Below the pieces are notes generated by a model. That model saw only the letters and a program-made list of their open reading frames with translations, did not search any database and was not told where the DNA came from. The translations under genes and the position numbers were made by a program. Positions 57,101 through 64,000 of a stretch of DNA of 64,000 bases are shown here, piece after piece. Position 1 is the first letter of the stretch; every line of letters starts with the position of its first letter. The stretch spans positions 173,991 to 237,990 of the forward strand of contig JACYLQ010000034.1 in assembly GCA_015272395.1 (NCBI GenBank). The letters run 5' to 3'. The stretch comes from Calothrix sp. C42_A2020_038. Its GTDB lineage: Bacteria > Cyanobacteriota > Cyanobacteriia > Cyanobacteriales > Nostocaceae.

Positions 57101-57176
57101 TACAACGAATTTCAAGTATATGAGGTACATACATAATACTTAAAACCTTGTATCGTATGAACGCACAATCTGCTGT
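57101..57176. repeat. Short diverged copy of the MITE-like element
   Basis: TACAACGAATTTCAAGTATA at 57101 matches the left end at 52722 with few changes, followed by TGAGGTACATACATAATACT. The right end is CAATCTGCTGTA (57165-57176). The palindromic core is missing. It lies between two glycan-cluster genes. Confidence 0.6.
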
Positions 57177-57194
57177 ACGTAGAATATTTAGCAT

Positions 57195-58094
57195 TCAAAG
57201 TTTTTTCTTTTCTGCAATAACAGCGATGAAACAAGGTTTGATTATGTTCAGTTTTGTAAGCAGCACATCAGTATAATATACAATGCGAATTCTGATTTTA
57301 TTGATAAGTTTATTTTCATCAAGATTTTGAGCAATACCTTCAAAAACAGGATAAGTCAAACCCCCAAACATAACTTTTTTTAATGGTTGAAAGTATTTTA
57401 AGAACTGTGATAATAGTTCTTGAGAGTTACAAGCTTCAGATGGGTCAAATTCATTAGGAGAGTGTTGAATCCAAAATCCTTTAATTTTACCCATGTGGGT
57501 TGTACGTATCGCTTTAGAAGGAAAAAGTAATATCAACAAAATGGTAGCAAAAAAATGATTAATTTTGGGTATCTGTAGATAATTTAAGCCAATCCATTCG
57601 TACAAATATATTAGTCCGTCATCATTGAGTGATTTGTGAGCTTGATAAAAAAAATTACCAAGATTATAAATATGGTGAATTCCATTACAACCCACAATCA
57701 AATCATAAGAATTTCTTTCTAAGACTAAATCATTGCAGTCAAGAACATGAGGAACAAACTGAATATTCTCTGCTGGTGAGTATCTTGCCAGTGATACATT
57801 GCTTAAGTCATAACCATCTATTTTGGTAAATTTGACAATCTTATTATCTTCAAAAAACCACTTTTCGGATTGCATGTCCCCGCAGACAATAGCTGCTCCC
57901 GTAAGATTATCTGACCGTGCAGGTAAGCGTTGGGCTAACAAGTTATGAATTAGAGGTACTATTTGGCTATCGAGGGAAAAAGATTGTGTTAATTTTTTAC
58001 TAAAATAAGATATGGAACTCCATGCTACATCTCGAACTTGATTAATATCTACTTCGTTCCATACTTGTTTAGTTTGCTCTAGGCGATTGTCCAT
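57195..58094 (-). CDS. Class I SAM-dependent methyltransferase
   Basis: The 299-residue protein has AAIVCGDMQSEKWFF (motif I region with Gly/Asp), KIDGYDLS (acidic ribose contact), YDLIVGCNGIHHI (motif IV) and LNDDGLIYLYEWIG (post-IV). It resembles methyltransferase type 11/12 proteins of polysaccharide clusters. The target is probably a sugar or glycan end, inferred from the neighbouring glycosyltransferases. It lies 110 bp before the GT2-GT4 gene. Confidence 0.85.
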   Translation of the reverse strand: MDNRLEQTKQVWNEVDINQVRDVAWSSISYFSKKLTQSFSLDSQIVPLIHNLLAQRLPARSDNLTGAAIVCGDMQSEKWFFEDNKIVKFTKIDGYDLSNVSLARYSPAENIQFVPHVLDCNDLVLERNSYDLIVGCNGIHHIYNLGNFFYQAHKSLNDDGLIYLYEWIGLNYLQIPKINHFFATILLILLFPSKAIRTTHMGKIKGFWIQHSPNEFDPSEACNSQELLSQFLKYFQPLKKVMFGGLTYPVFEGIAQNLDENKLINKIRIRIVYYTDVLLTKLNIIKPCFIAVIAEKKKL

Positions 58095-58145
58095 AGTATT
58101 CGTCTTGATGTGAAGCAGGCTAATGTTTGAGAAGATGTTTTTATT

Positions 58146-58218
58146 CCCCTTCTTTGGTAAAGAAGGGGTAGGGGTTAGGTTCGAGCGTTAACATTGATAC
58201 TTTTCAAACAACCTCTTA
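58146..58218. repeat. Composite repeat: hairpin plus 32-bp conserved block
   Basis: A perfect stem CCCCTTCTTT/AAAGAAGGGG (58146-58168) is followed by TAGGGGTTAGGTT and a 32-bp block (58187-58218) identical to 63739-63770, which has the same layout. On the minus strand the block reads LRGCLKSINVN and then a nearby stop, the tail of a start-less 50-codon frame (58178-58330) that looks like a decayed gene end behind the aminotransferase. Confidence 0.6.
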
Positions 58219-58322
58219 GTTCTTCTGCATATTGTAAATAATACAACGCAAGTGACACATAACTAATTGTAAAGGAGGCAAAACGCAGTGTAGATGTTCC
58301 TCGCACGTTGTTGCCGTTGCGA

Positions 58323-59435
58323 TCAGGCTACAAGTCCTTTTGCTACGTTGAATTTTTTCAAGGTGTCACATACTCTACTTACTTCTTCGTTGGTAATGTG
58401 GGGGCTTATTGGTATGCTTAAGACTTGTTGGGCTAGTTTCTCAGTTATTGGAAAGCTATTGATATGCCATTTGCCTCCAGTGTATGCAGTTGACAGATGG
58501 GGAGGAATAGGGTAGTGAATTAATGTACTGATACCTGCCTGATGTAAATGTTGCTGCAAGGTGTCACGTTGAGATTGACGTATGACAAATAAATGCCATA
58601 CTGGTTCTGCCCACTCTGGAACGAATGGTAATGTTTCGGTGGCTAAATTATTTAAATATATTTCGGCAAGCTTGGTTCTACGAAGGTTCCACTCATCTAG
58701 TTTTGCTAGCTTGACCCGAAGTAAAGCTGCTTGAAGTTCATCTAAACGACTATTAAAACCTTGAATTTCGTTTTCGTATTTGACGCGAGAACCATAATTA
58801 CGCATTAAACGAATTCGATCAGCTAAGTCTGCATCATTGGTTGTAACTGCTCCTCCATCACCGTTAGCTGCTAAATTCTTAGTTGGGTAAAAGCTAAAAC
58901 CTGCTGCATCCCCTAAACTACCAACCCGTTTGCCTTTATATTTCGCGCCATGAGCTTGGGCGCCGTCTTCAATTACTTTCAAATTATACTGTTTGGCAAT
59001 TGCATTAATAGCATCCATGTCAGCTGGTTGACCATAGAGATGCACTGCCATGATCGCTTTGGTACGTTCTGTAATAGCAGCTTCTATAAGCAATGGGTTG
59101 ATATTGTATGTATTTTCGTCTGGTTCTACCGGAACAGGTTTTGCCCCAGCACAGGAAACCCCTAACCAACTGGCGATGTAGGTATTAGCTGGCACAATTA
59201 CTTCATCCAAGGTGCCAATACCCATTGCACGTACAATTAAGTGTAAAGCATCCAGACCGTTTCCAACACCAATACAGTATTTAGTACCACAGTAAGCTGC
59301 GAACTCTGCCTCAAAGCTTTCGACTTCCTGACCAAGAATATACCATCCAGAGTCCATAACTCGACGGTAAGCAGCATCAAGTTCTTCTTTGAGTTCCAGA
59401 TAAGGAGCTTTCATATCAAGAAATTGTACATTCAT
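58323..59435 (-). CDS. fdtB: dTDP-3-amino-3,6-dideoxyhexose transaminase (DegT/DnrJ/EryC1 family)
   Basis: The 370-residue PLP enzyme has [14 protein letters not shown] (cofactor phosphate region), [10 protein letters not shown] (Asp-Gln pair) and the PLP lysine in [19 protein letters not shown]. It adds an amino group to C3 of dTDP-3-keto-6-deoxyhexose. Next to an FdtA-like isomerase (4-bp ATGA overlap) and near an FdtC-like acetyltransferase, the most likely product is dTDP-Fuc3N; the related Qui3N pathway cannot be excluded by sequence alone. Confidence 0.88.
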   Translation of the reverse strand: MNVQFLDMKAPYLELKEELDAAYRRVMDSGWYILGQEVESFEAEFAAYCGTKYCIGVGNGLDALHLIVRAMGIGTLDEVIVPANTYIASWLGVSCAGAKPVPVEPDENTYNINPLLIEAAITERTKAIMAVHLYGQPADMDAINAIAKQYNLKVIEDGAQAHGAKYKGKRVGSLGDAAGFSFYPTKNLAANGDGGAVTTNDADLADRIRLMRNYGSRVKYENEIQGFNSRLDELQAALLRVKLAKLDEWNLRRTKLAEIYLNNLATETLPFVPEWAEPVWHLFVIRQSQRDTLQQHLHQAGISTLIHYPIPPHLSTAYTGGKWHINSFPITEKLAQQVLSIPISPHITNEEVSRVCDTLKKFNVAKGLVA

Positions 59436-59860
59436 GATTTTTGTGTGCGTACTGCTGCTGTAAACTCTTGGTAATCTCTATAGTAGTCATTTTTATTATA
59501 AAAAGCGGAAGCTAGAACCATACAAACAGAACCAGATGAAAAATTATCCAGTTCTCGCCAAATCATTGGGCAAATATATAATCCTTGGTATGAGCGATTT
59601 AGATGAAAACGTTTTTGTGTATCTCCATCATCTAAAACAACATCAAAGCTGCCAGACATAGCTATTAAAAACTGTTCACAACTTTTGAGAGCATGACCCG
59701 CGCGACTTTCACCACCAGGTACATCATATAAGTAGAAAACTCGTTTGATCTCGAAAGGAACGTGTTTCTCACTTTCTATAAATGTCAAATTACCGCGCGG
59801 GTCGCTAATTTTAGGTAAAACTTGAATACAGCAGGTTTCTAGGTTATTTGTTTTCGACAT
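59432..59860 (-). CDS. fdtA: dTDP-4-oxo-6-deoxyhexose 3,4-ketoisomerase (FdtA/WxcM-like)
   Basis: This 142-residue cupin protein has [25 protein letters not shown] (about 18-42), [22 protein letters not shown] and [14 protein letters not shown]. The family isomerises the keto group from C4 to C3 of dTDP-4-keto-6-deoxyglucose. The His in GHALK is the usual active-site base in GHAHK-type relatives, and here the second His of that motif is Leu. It overlaps the transaminase gene by 4 bp and the preceding membrane protein by 17 bp. Confidence 0.88.
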   Translation of the reverse strand: MSKTNNLETCCIQVLPKISDPRGNLTFIESEKHVPFEIKRVFYLYDVPGGESRAGHALKSCEQFLIAMSGSFDVVLDDGDTQKRFHLNRSYQGLYICPMIWRELDNFSSGSVCMVLASAFYNKNDYYRDYQEFTAAVRTQKS

Positions 59861-62033
59861 GTTTATTTGAATATATATAACTTAGTTTTACAAATAAAAC
59901 TATCCAAACCATAAAGCCAAAAATACTGATGTTGCGAAACTCTTTCCAATAAGGCATAGTGTAGTTTGCTTTCATTGTATAGGTGCCAGATGGTAATATC
60001 CATCCTCTAAAAACTCCGTTGATTGGTGTAGCTTTTATTTCTATTCCTCTATCAGTTGTTTCACCTGCTTTGATCAGAATGGAACTCCATCCAGGGAAAT
60101 ATATTTCATTCTCTAACATAATCATTTCCCTATTTAGTTTGATTTTATACTCAATATTGTTGATACCATATTTTGTTTGTACTATATTATTATTTTTATT
60201 TATCTCAGTTTTTGTTTTCAAGATATTTATTAAAATATCATCTTTGATATTTATGGAGTCTGCCTTTTGCGGTGAGACAATTTTTTCCAAAAGTATTGGT
60301 TGCCAAGCTTTTGACATATATTCATTGTATATTTGATTTTCTTCTATTGTTTGGCGCCTCTTTAAAACTGTTCCTCCATAATCTTGCATCATAAAGGTGC
60401 CGTTCAAATACCCTTGCCACGAAAAATTAAGATAATGGTCTGTTATTTTTCGTGGTGGACGACTTGTTGGTAAATTTTCAAAAATGCTATAAGTGACTAA
60501 TTTTCCATTATTTACTAAAGACATCGCTCCTGCGTATTTTGCTTCCGAGTTTTGTATAAACCACATTGGTAACATATCCGAAATAACTCGCGCACCATCC
60601 CCTACTATCATCAAGATGATTATGAATATCAGAATTTGCCTTTGTTTCTGACCAAACCAAGCTCTTGATGATTGTGTGCGGTATAAAACTGTAATCATCC
60701 CAAGTGTGATTATGCAAGCAATAGGTGCTTGTAATTGTGCTATTGTCTCTTGTTGAATTGGACTATCTATAGGAGGAAGTACACGCTTTGTATATATTCC
60801 AAACTGAATTCCCAGTATTATACACAAACATGCGAAAGATGTATATTTCCAGTAATTTCTAATATTTCCTTTCTGTTCAATTTGTTCCAATATAGTTTTT
60901 AACGATGAAATTGATAAAATAATGATTGTGATAGCAATAAACACTCTGTAATCAGATGATGGAAACCGAGATAAACCAAGAGGAGGAAATAATCTGGAAA
61001 ACATTAGCCAAACAATAGATTTATCACCCGCAACCATAGCTAAACTCAAACATAAAATAATAATATATATGTGTATAAAAGATTTTCTGTATTTTTGATG
61101 CGGTAAAAAAAATAGCAAGAAAAATATAGGCAGCGTAATATATGTAGATGTCATGGATATTTCTCCAGGCAATGTTCTGCTAGATAAAAACAAACCTGGT
61201 AGATGTTCAAACCATAAACCCATTTTCTCTAGGGAAGCAGCTGTTTCATTTCGAGTTAGCTCTGCTTTATATAACCATGCAGGAGCTAAATGTACTGATG
61301 CCATGCTAATACCTAGTAATACAAGACCAAAAGTAATTACTGTCAGTACAATACGACGTATTTTGTGTTCTTGATTATCTTTACTAACTAAATTAAAAAT
61401 TAATTGTAATAATATATAAATACTAAGAATAAAAATACTTGATATAAAATTTCCGGGATAACCACCAGTTGCCAAAAGGTAAATAAAAATTGGTATTAGT
61501 AGGTTGCAGGAAGCAAGTCGCAGTAAATTTTGATTATGGAGTGTACAAGTATAAAATAACCATGGAGCTAATGCATAAGCTCGAATAATATCAACATGCT
61601 GTGCGTTTGAGTAGAAACCACCAAAAAATTGAAATGTTATGGCGCCAGCTAAAGCGTATCTGGATGAGTTATTACCAAGAATTACTTTAAGCAATATAAA
61701 CATTCCGACACTGCCGAACAAAATATGAAGGCATTGAAATCTAACAGCATTTTGTAGGGTATATGGAATATTAAAAATCGGAAATATCCATAATGGTAGG
61801 TAATACATTCCTGATTGCAAGTTCATCCCAAAAGGATATCCCATTGACTGAAACGGTACCCAATGAGGAAAAATTCCTGATTTAATAGCAGTTGTCCAAA
61901 ACGCTATCATTGCATAATAAGCCATCGAAAAATCCCAAGGAAACCCGGCGCCAAGGAAGTAGTGTTTAAAGAAGATGATGATATTTTGTAAAGTGAGTGC
62001 AACGAAAGGAAAACTGCGGTAAATGTAATTCAT
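59844..62033 (-). CDS. YfhO-like multispan membrane protein (GT-C type)
   Basis: The 729-residue protein has about 12 transmembrane helices. The early FPWDFSMAYYAMIAFWTTAI carries an acidic residue in the first loop, as in GT-C transferases using polyprenyl-phosphate sugars. The C-terminal region (about 560-700) is soluble and beta-rich (EIYFPGWSSILIKAGE, PSGTYTMKANYTMPYW), as in YfhO proteins, with a final helix. In Gram-positives YfhO glycosylates teichoic acids. Here it probably transfers or displays a lipid-linked sugar, perhaps made by the next gene upstream, 21 bp away. Confidence 0.83.
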   Translation of the reverse strand: MNYIYRSFPFVALTLQNIIIFFKHYFLGAGFPWDFSMAYYAMIAFWTTAIKSGIFPHWVPFQSMGYPFGMNLQSGMYYLPLWIFPIFNIPYTLQNAVRFQCLHILFGSVGMFILLKVILGNNSSRYALAGAITFQFFGGFYSNAQHVDIIRAYALAPWLFYTCTLHNQNLLRLASCNLLIPIFIYLLATGGYPGNFISSIFILSIYILLQLIFNLVSKDNQEHKIRRIVLTVITFGLVLLGISMASVHLAPAWLYKAELTRNETAASLEKMGLWFEHLPGLFLSSRTLPGEISMTSTYITLPIFFLLFFLPHQKYRKSFIHIYIIILCLSLAMVAGDKSIVWLMFSRLFPPLGLSRFPSSDYRVFIAITIIILSISSLKTILEQIEQKGNIRNYWKYTSFACLCIILGIQFGIYTKRVLPPIDSPIQQETIAQLQAPIACIITLGMITVLYRTQSSRAWFGQKQRQILIFIIILMIVGDGARVISDMLPMWFIQNSEAKYAGAMSLVNNGKLVTYSIFENLPTSRPPRKITDHYLNFSWQGYLNGTFMMQDYGGTVLKRRQTIEENQIYNEYMSKAWQPILLEKIVSPQKADSINIKDDILINILKTKTEINKNNNIVQTKYGINNIEYKIKLNREMIMLENEIYFPGWSSILIKAGETTDRGIEIKATPINGVFRGWILPSGTYTMKANYTMPYWKEFRNISIFGFMVWIVLFVKLSYIYSNKHVENK

Positions 62034-62054
62034 GGTTTTACATTTGAAATTATT

Positions 62055-62990
62055 TTAATTAATTCTGTCCATGACAATATAGGTAGGGCGTTTGCGAACT
62101 TCATCAAAAATACGCCATAAATATTCACCAATGACACCTAAGAATATCATTTGGAAACCACCGATTAACAAAATTGCTAACATTACAGATGCCCATCCTT
62201 CAACATTGAATCCGAAGATTAGCTTGTTGATAACGATAAAAACACCATACAAAAATCCTAAAGTTGCTGTTGCCATACCCAAAATGCCACAAATTCTAAT
62301 TGGGGTATAGGAAAACTGAGTAATAATATCTATCGCTAGTTTGATTTTACTAAAGGTAGTCCAGCCAGATTTAGCAATTTTACGAGAGCCACGGTCATAA
62401 AATATATGAGTTTGTCGAAAACCCATCCAAAGTATCTGACCAGTAATGTGAGAGTTTTTTTCTTGTATATCGAGTAAGATATTAGCAATCGGTCTAGTTA
62501 TCATAAAAACATCTGCTCCTGTCTTAGGCCAGGCAGACCAAATTGAATGCATTAGTCGATGAAAGCACTTTGATAAAAATTTTTCTAGCCAAGGGTCAGA
62601 ACGATTTTTACGAACACCCCATGCAACATCATACCCATTCTTTATTTCTGTTAGTAATCTAGTTGTTAATTCGGGAGATTCCTGTAAGTCTTGCGGTAAA
62701 AAAGTTATGTAATGACCACTACTTTCTTTTATCCCAGCTAAAATAGCAATATATGATTTAAAATTTCTTGATAACCTGATTGCTTTCCAAGTAAAGTGTT
62801 GCGGAGAAATTTTTTTTAAGGCTTCAAATGTTCGATCTGGGGAACCATCGTCAACAAAAATTATTTCAAGACTGACACTATCTCTAATACTCAGGGCAAA
62901 AGATTCCAATTCCCAAACTAAGTTATCAAGAAAGCATTCTCCCTTGTAAAGAGGTACAACTATAGATAGTACTTGTTTATCTGTATGCAT
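62055..62990 (-). CDS. Polyprenyl-phosphate glycosyltransferase (GT2, DPM1/GtrB-like)
   Basis: The protein has 311 residues. The GT-A domain (SIVVPLYKGECFL, IIFVDDGSPDRT, FLPQDLQESPEL) is followed by two C-terminal transmembrane helices (about 228-250 and 262-285). This architecture loads a hexose onto undecaprenyl phosphate for use on the other side of the membrane. It is translated 11 bp after the acetyltransferase gene and 21 bp before the YfhO-like gene; the two form a plausible donor/transferase pair. Confidence 0.9.
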   Translation of the reverse strand: MHTDKQVLSIVVPLYKGECFLDNLVWELESFALSIRDSVSLEIIFVDDGSPDRTFEALKKISPQHFTWKAIRLSRNFKSYIAILAGIKESSGHYITFLPQDLQESPELTTRLLTEIKNGYDVAWGVRKNRSDPWLEKFLSKCFHRLMHSIWSAWPKTGADVFMITRPIANILLDIQEKNSHITGQILWMGFRQTHIFYDRGSRKIAKSGWTTFSKIKLAIDIITQFSYTPIRICGILGMATATLGFLYGVFIVINKLIFGFNVEGWASVMLAILLIGGFQMIFLGVIGEYLWRIFDEVRKRPTYIVMDRIN

Positions 62991-63001
62991 TTGATATACC
63001 G

Positions 63002-63532
63002 CTAGTCTAATTCTAGAAATCTAACGATTCGCGCGGGATTACCCACAACTACAGCATTGTCGGGAACATCGCGAGTTACAACCGCTCCGGCGCCAATCAT
63101 GGTATTTTTGCCAATTATAATACCAGGTAAAATCGTTGCATTCGCACCAATACTAGCTCCTTCTTTAACTATTATTTTTGGAAACTGATGTAAATACTTT
63201 CGACTACGAGGAAATTTATCGTTGGTAAAGGTAGCATTAGGCCCAACAAACACATCATCTTCCAAACGAATACCGTCCCAAAGGTAAACACCAGACTTGA
63301 TGGTAACTCGATTACCGATTATGACATCATTTTCAACAAAAGTATGGTCACAAATATTGACATCTTCACCAATAATAGCTTTGGGTAAAACATGAGCAAA
63401 AGCCCAAATGCGAGTCCCCCGACCTATACTTTTGGTTTCAACACAAGCTAAGTGATGAATGAAATAGTTAGTTGTAGATTCATCATTATGCATATCAAGC
63501 CAGGTATTAGTACGTTTATCGTCCGTTGCCAA
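63002..63532 (-). CDS. fdtC: Left-handed beta-helix acetyltransferase (FdtC-like)
   Basis: The 176-residue protein has repeated hexapeptides ([65 protein letters not shown]). The sequence [15 protein letters not shown] is typical of the 3-amino-sugar N-acetyltransferases that complete dTDP-Fuc3NAc or dTDP-Qui3NAc. With the transaminase and isomerase it completes the pathway from dTDP-4-keto-6-deoxyglucose; RmlA and RmlB are not in the window. It begins the minus-strand run of tightly packed genes. Confidence 0.88.
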   Translation of the reverse strand: MATDDKRTNTWLDMHNDESTTNYFIHHLACVETKSIGRGTRIWAFAHVLPKAIIGEDVNICDHTFVENDVIIGNRVTIKSGVYLWDGIRLEDDVFVGPNATFTNDKFPRSRKYLHQFPKIIVKEGASIGANATILPGIIIGKNTMIGAGAVVTRDVPDNAVVVGNPARIVRFLELD

Positions 63533-63696
63533 TCTTACAACATATTGGTACTGTCAAGTTAGGCTTTGTCATAACGCGGGGAACTTGTGCAAGACAAGTC
63601 TTAGAGGATATTTTAAAAGTCTAAAACATACATGACACTGCTCTGGTAAACCTCTCTCTGGAGCAGGAAGAGGCTTTGAAGCCTTTATTTTTTATT

Positions 63697-63770
63697 CTCC
63701 TTCCCGCATCTGGGAAGGAGTTAGGGGTCAGGTTATTAGTTAACATTGATACTTTTCAAACAACCTCTTA
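63697..63770. repeat. Composite repeat: hairpin plus 32-bp conserved block (second copy)
   Basis: CTCCTTCCC/GGGAAGGAG (63697-63720) is followed by TTAGGGGTCAGGTT and the 32-bp block at 63739-63770 identical to 58187-58218. Here the block lies 2 bases beyond the stop codon of the coiled-coil gene, on the side away from it. The adjoining spacer to 63533 shows no gene. Confidence 0.6.
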
Positions 63771-63772
63771 AA

Positions 63773-64000
63773 TCACTCTGGCTTGGCACTCTGATTTGGT
63801 AAAAAATTATTTCGACCTATTAATTTCAGCACTATACTTCGTAATTTCCAAAATTTACTACTTTCCATCTCTGTAATTGTAATTTTGGCATACTGTAGTT
63901 GTGATTTGAATTGTTGAAGTTCAATTTGTGTTTGCTCAAGTTGAGTTTGTGTTTGCTCAAGTTGAGTTTGTGTTTGCTCAAGTTGAGTTTGTGTTTGCTC
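63773..64000 (-). CDS. C-terminus of a coiled-coil glycan-cluster protein, 5' part outside window
   Basis: Open from base 64000 leftward, with stop TGA at 63773-63775, giving 75 residues. It starts with perfect heptads (EQTQTQL repeated at least three times, then EQTQIELQQ), encoded by a nearly exact 21-bp tandem repeat. The end is ITEMESSKFWKLRSIVLKLI plus a short tail. The MESSKFWKLR motif recurs in the GT2-GT4 protein of this cluster (METSKWWKLR), so the missing part is probably a glycosyltransferase or methyltransferase. The copy number of the heptads beyond the edge is unknown. Confidence 0.8.
   Translation of the reverse strand, partial: EQTQTQLEQTQTQLEQTQTQLEQTQIELQQFKSQLQYAKITITEMESSKFWKLRSIVLKLIGRNNFLPNQSAKPE

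Noticed and set aside
58178..58330. A 50-codon minus-strand frame as a real small gene
   Set aside because: It has no start codon and begins in the stop region of the aminotransferase; it is treated as a decayed fragment within a repeat.
63900..64000. Regular 21-bp repeats that could be taken for a CRISPR array
   Set aside because: The units are directly adjacent with no spacers and are in frame with a long minus-strand coding sequence encoding coiled-coil heptads.

Overview
The window comes from a filamentous, very probably heterocyst-forming (Nostocales-type) cyanobacterium. The evidence is psbU, btpA, the cyanobacterial radical-SAM protein with a PDZ domain, a DUF3120 protein, a two-domain VKOR-thioredoxin protein, and a fraC-fraD-fraE operon for filament integrity. 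Base composition looks like about 38-40% GC. The usual cyanobacterial palindrome HIP1 (GCGATCGC) was not seen. Instead GGCGCC occurs roughly 70 times, together with about 40 CGCGCG/GCGCGC hexamers, spread over most genes.

Layout. 1-6.9 kb: end of lepA, an S-layer-homology protein, rpiA, an aldo/keto reductase, a beta-lactamase-fold serine hydrolase and an exported Mn superoxide dismutase. 7-12.5 kb: a pentapeptide-repeat protein, fraCDE (minus strand), a tandem-domain CobA-like ATPase and a 34-residue membrane peptide. 12.5-15.2 kb: tRNA-Thr beside a broken reading frame, argF, and lexA with a textbook LexA box. 15.5-29.5 kb: a DNA phosphorothioation (Dnd) island. 30-52.6 kb: housekeeping and cyanobacterial core genes (AmpG-like transporter, GNAT, HEAT-repeat protein, GHL10 glycosidase-like protein, radical SAM, uppP, DUF3120, psbU, nadB, CHASE2-PAS-GGDEF, VKOR, btpA, a 6S-like structured RNA, rimO, DEAD-box helicase). 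52.9-64 kb: a minus-strand cell-surface glycan cluster, open at the right edge, with glycosyltransferases, a methyltransferase, a YfhO-type membrane protein and an FdtA/FdtB/FdtC-like set that would make a dTDP-3-acetamido-3,6-dideoxyhexose.

The Dnd island is the most interesting region. It holds dndB (divergent), dndC, dndD, dndE and the Dnd-associated methyltransferase. Upstream lie a Dnd-type restriction helicase, a 64-residue protein translationally coupled to a second SMC/Rad50-like ATPase with a CxCG motif, a Uma2-type nuclease, a Dnd-associated small protein, and an HNH nuclease whose N-terminus resembles the phosphorothioate-binding domain of ScoMcrA-type enzymes. No dndA or dndFGH is present. 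A pair of similar 37-bp sequences lies just after the first gene (helicase) and the last gene (methyltransferase), and a degenerate copy of the dndE 3' end lies behind dndE. A reader of phosphorothioate encoded beside its writer suggests a modification-sensing defence module rather than a classical type IV enzyme.

Smaller observations include a family of short MITE-like elements with TACAGCAAATT ends, an orphan pseudoknot that looks like the right end of an IS200/IS605 element, several hairpin repeats, and a 21-bp tandem repeat encoding a coiled coil at the window edge. All calls rest on reading the sequence and on knowledge of the families; no database search was run.
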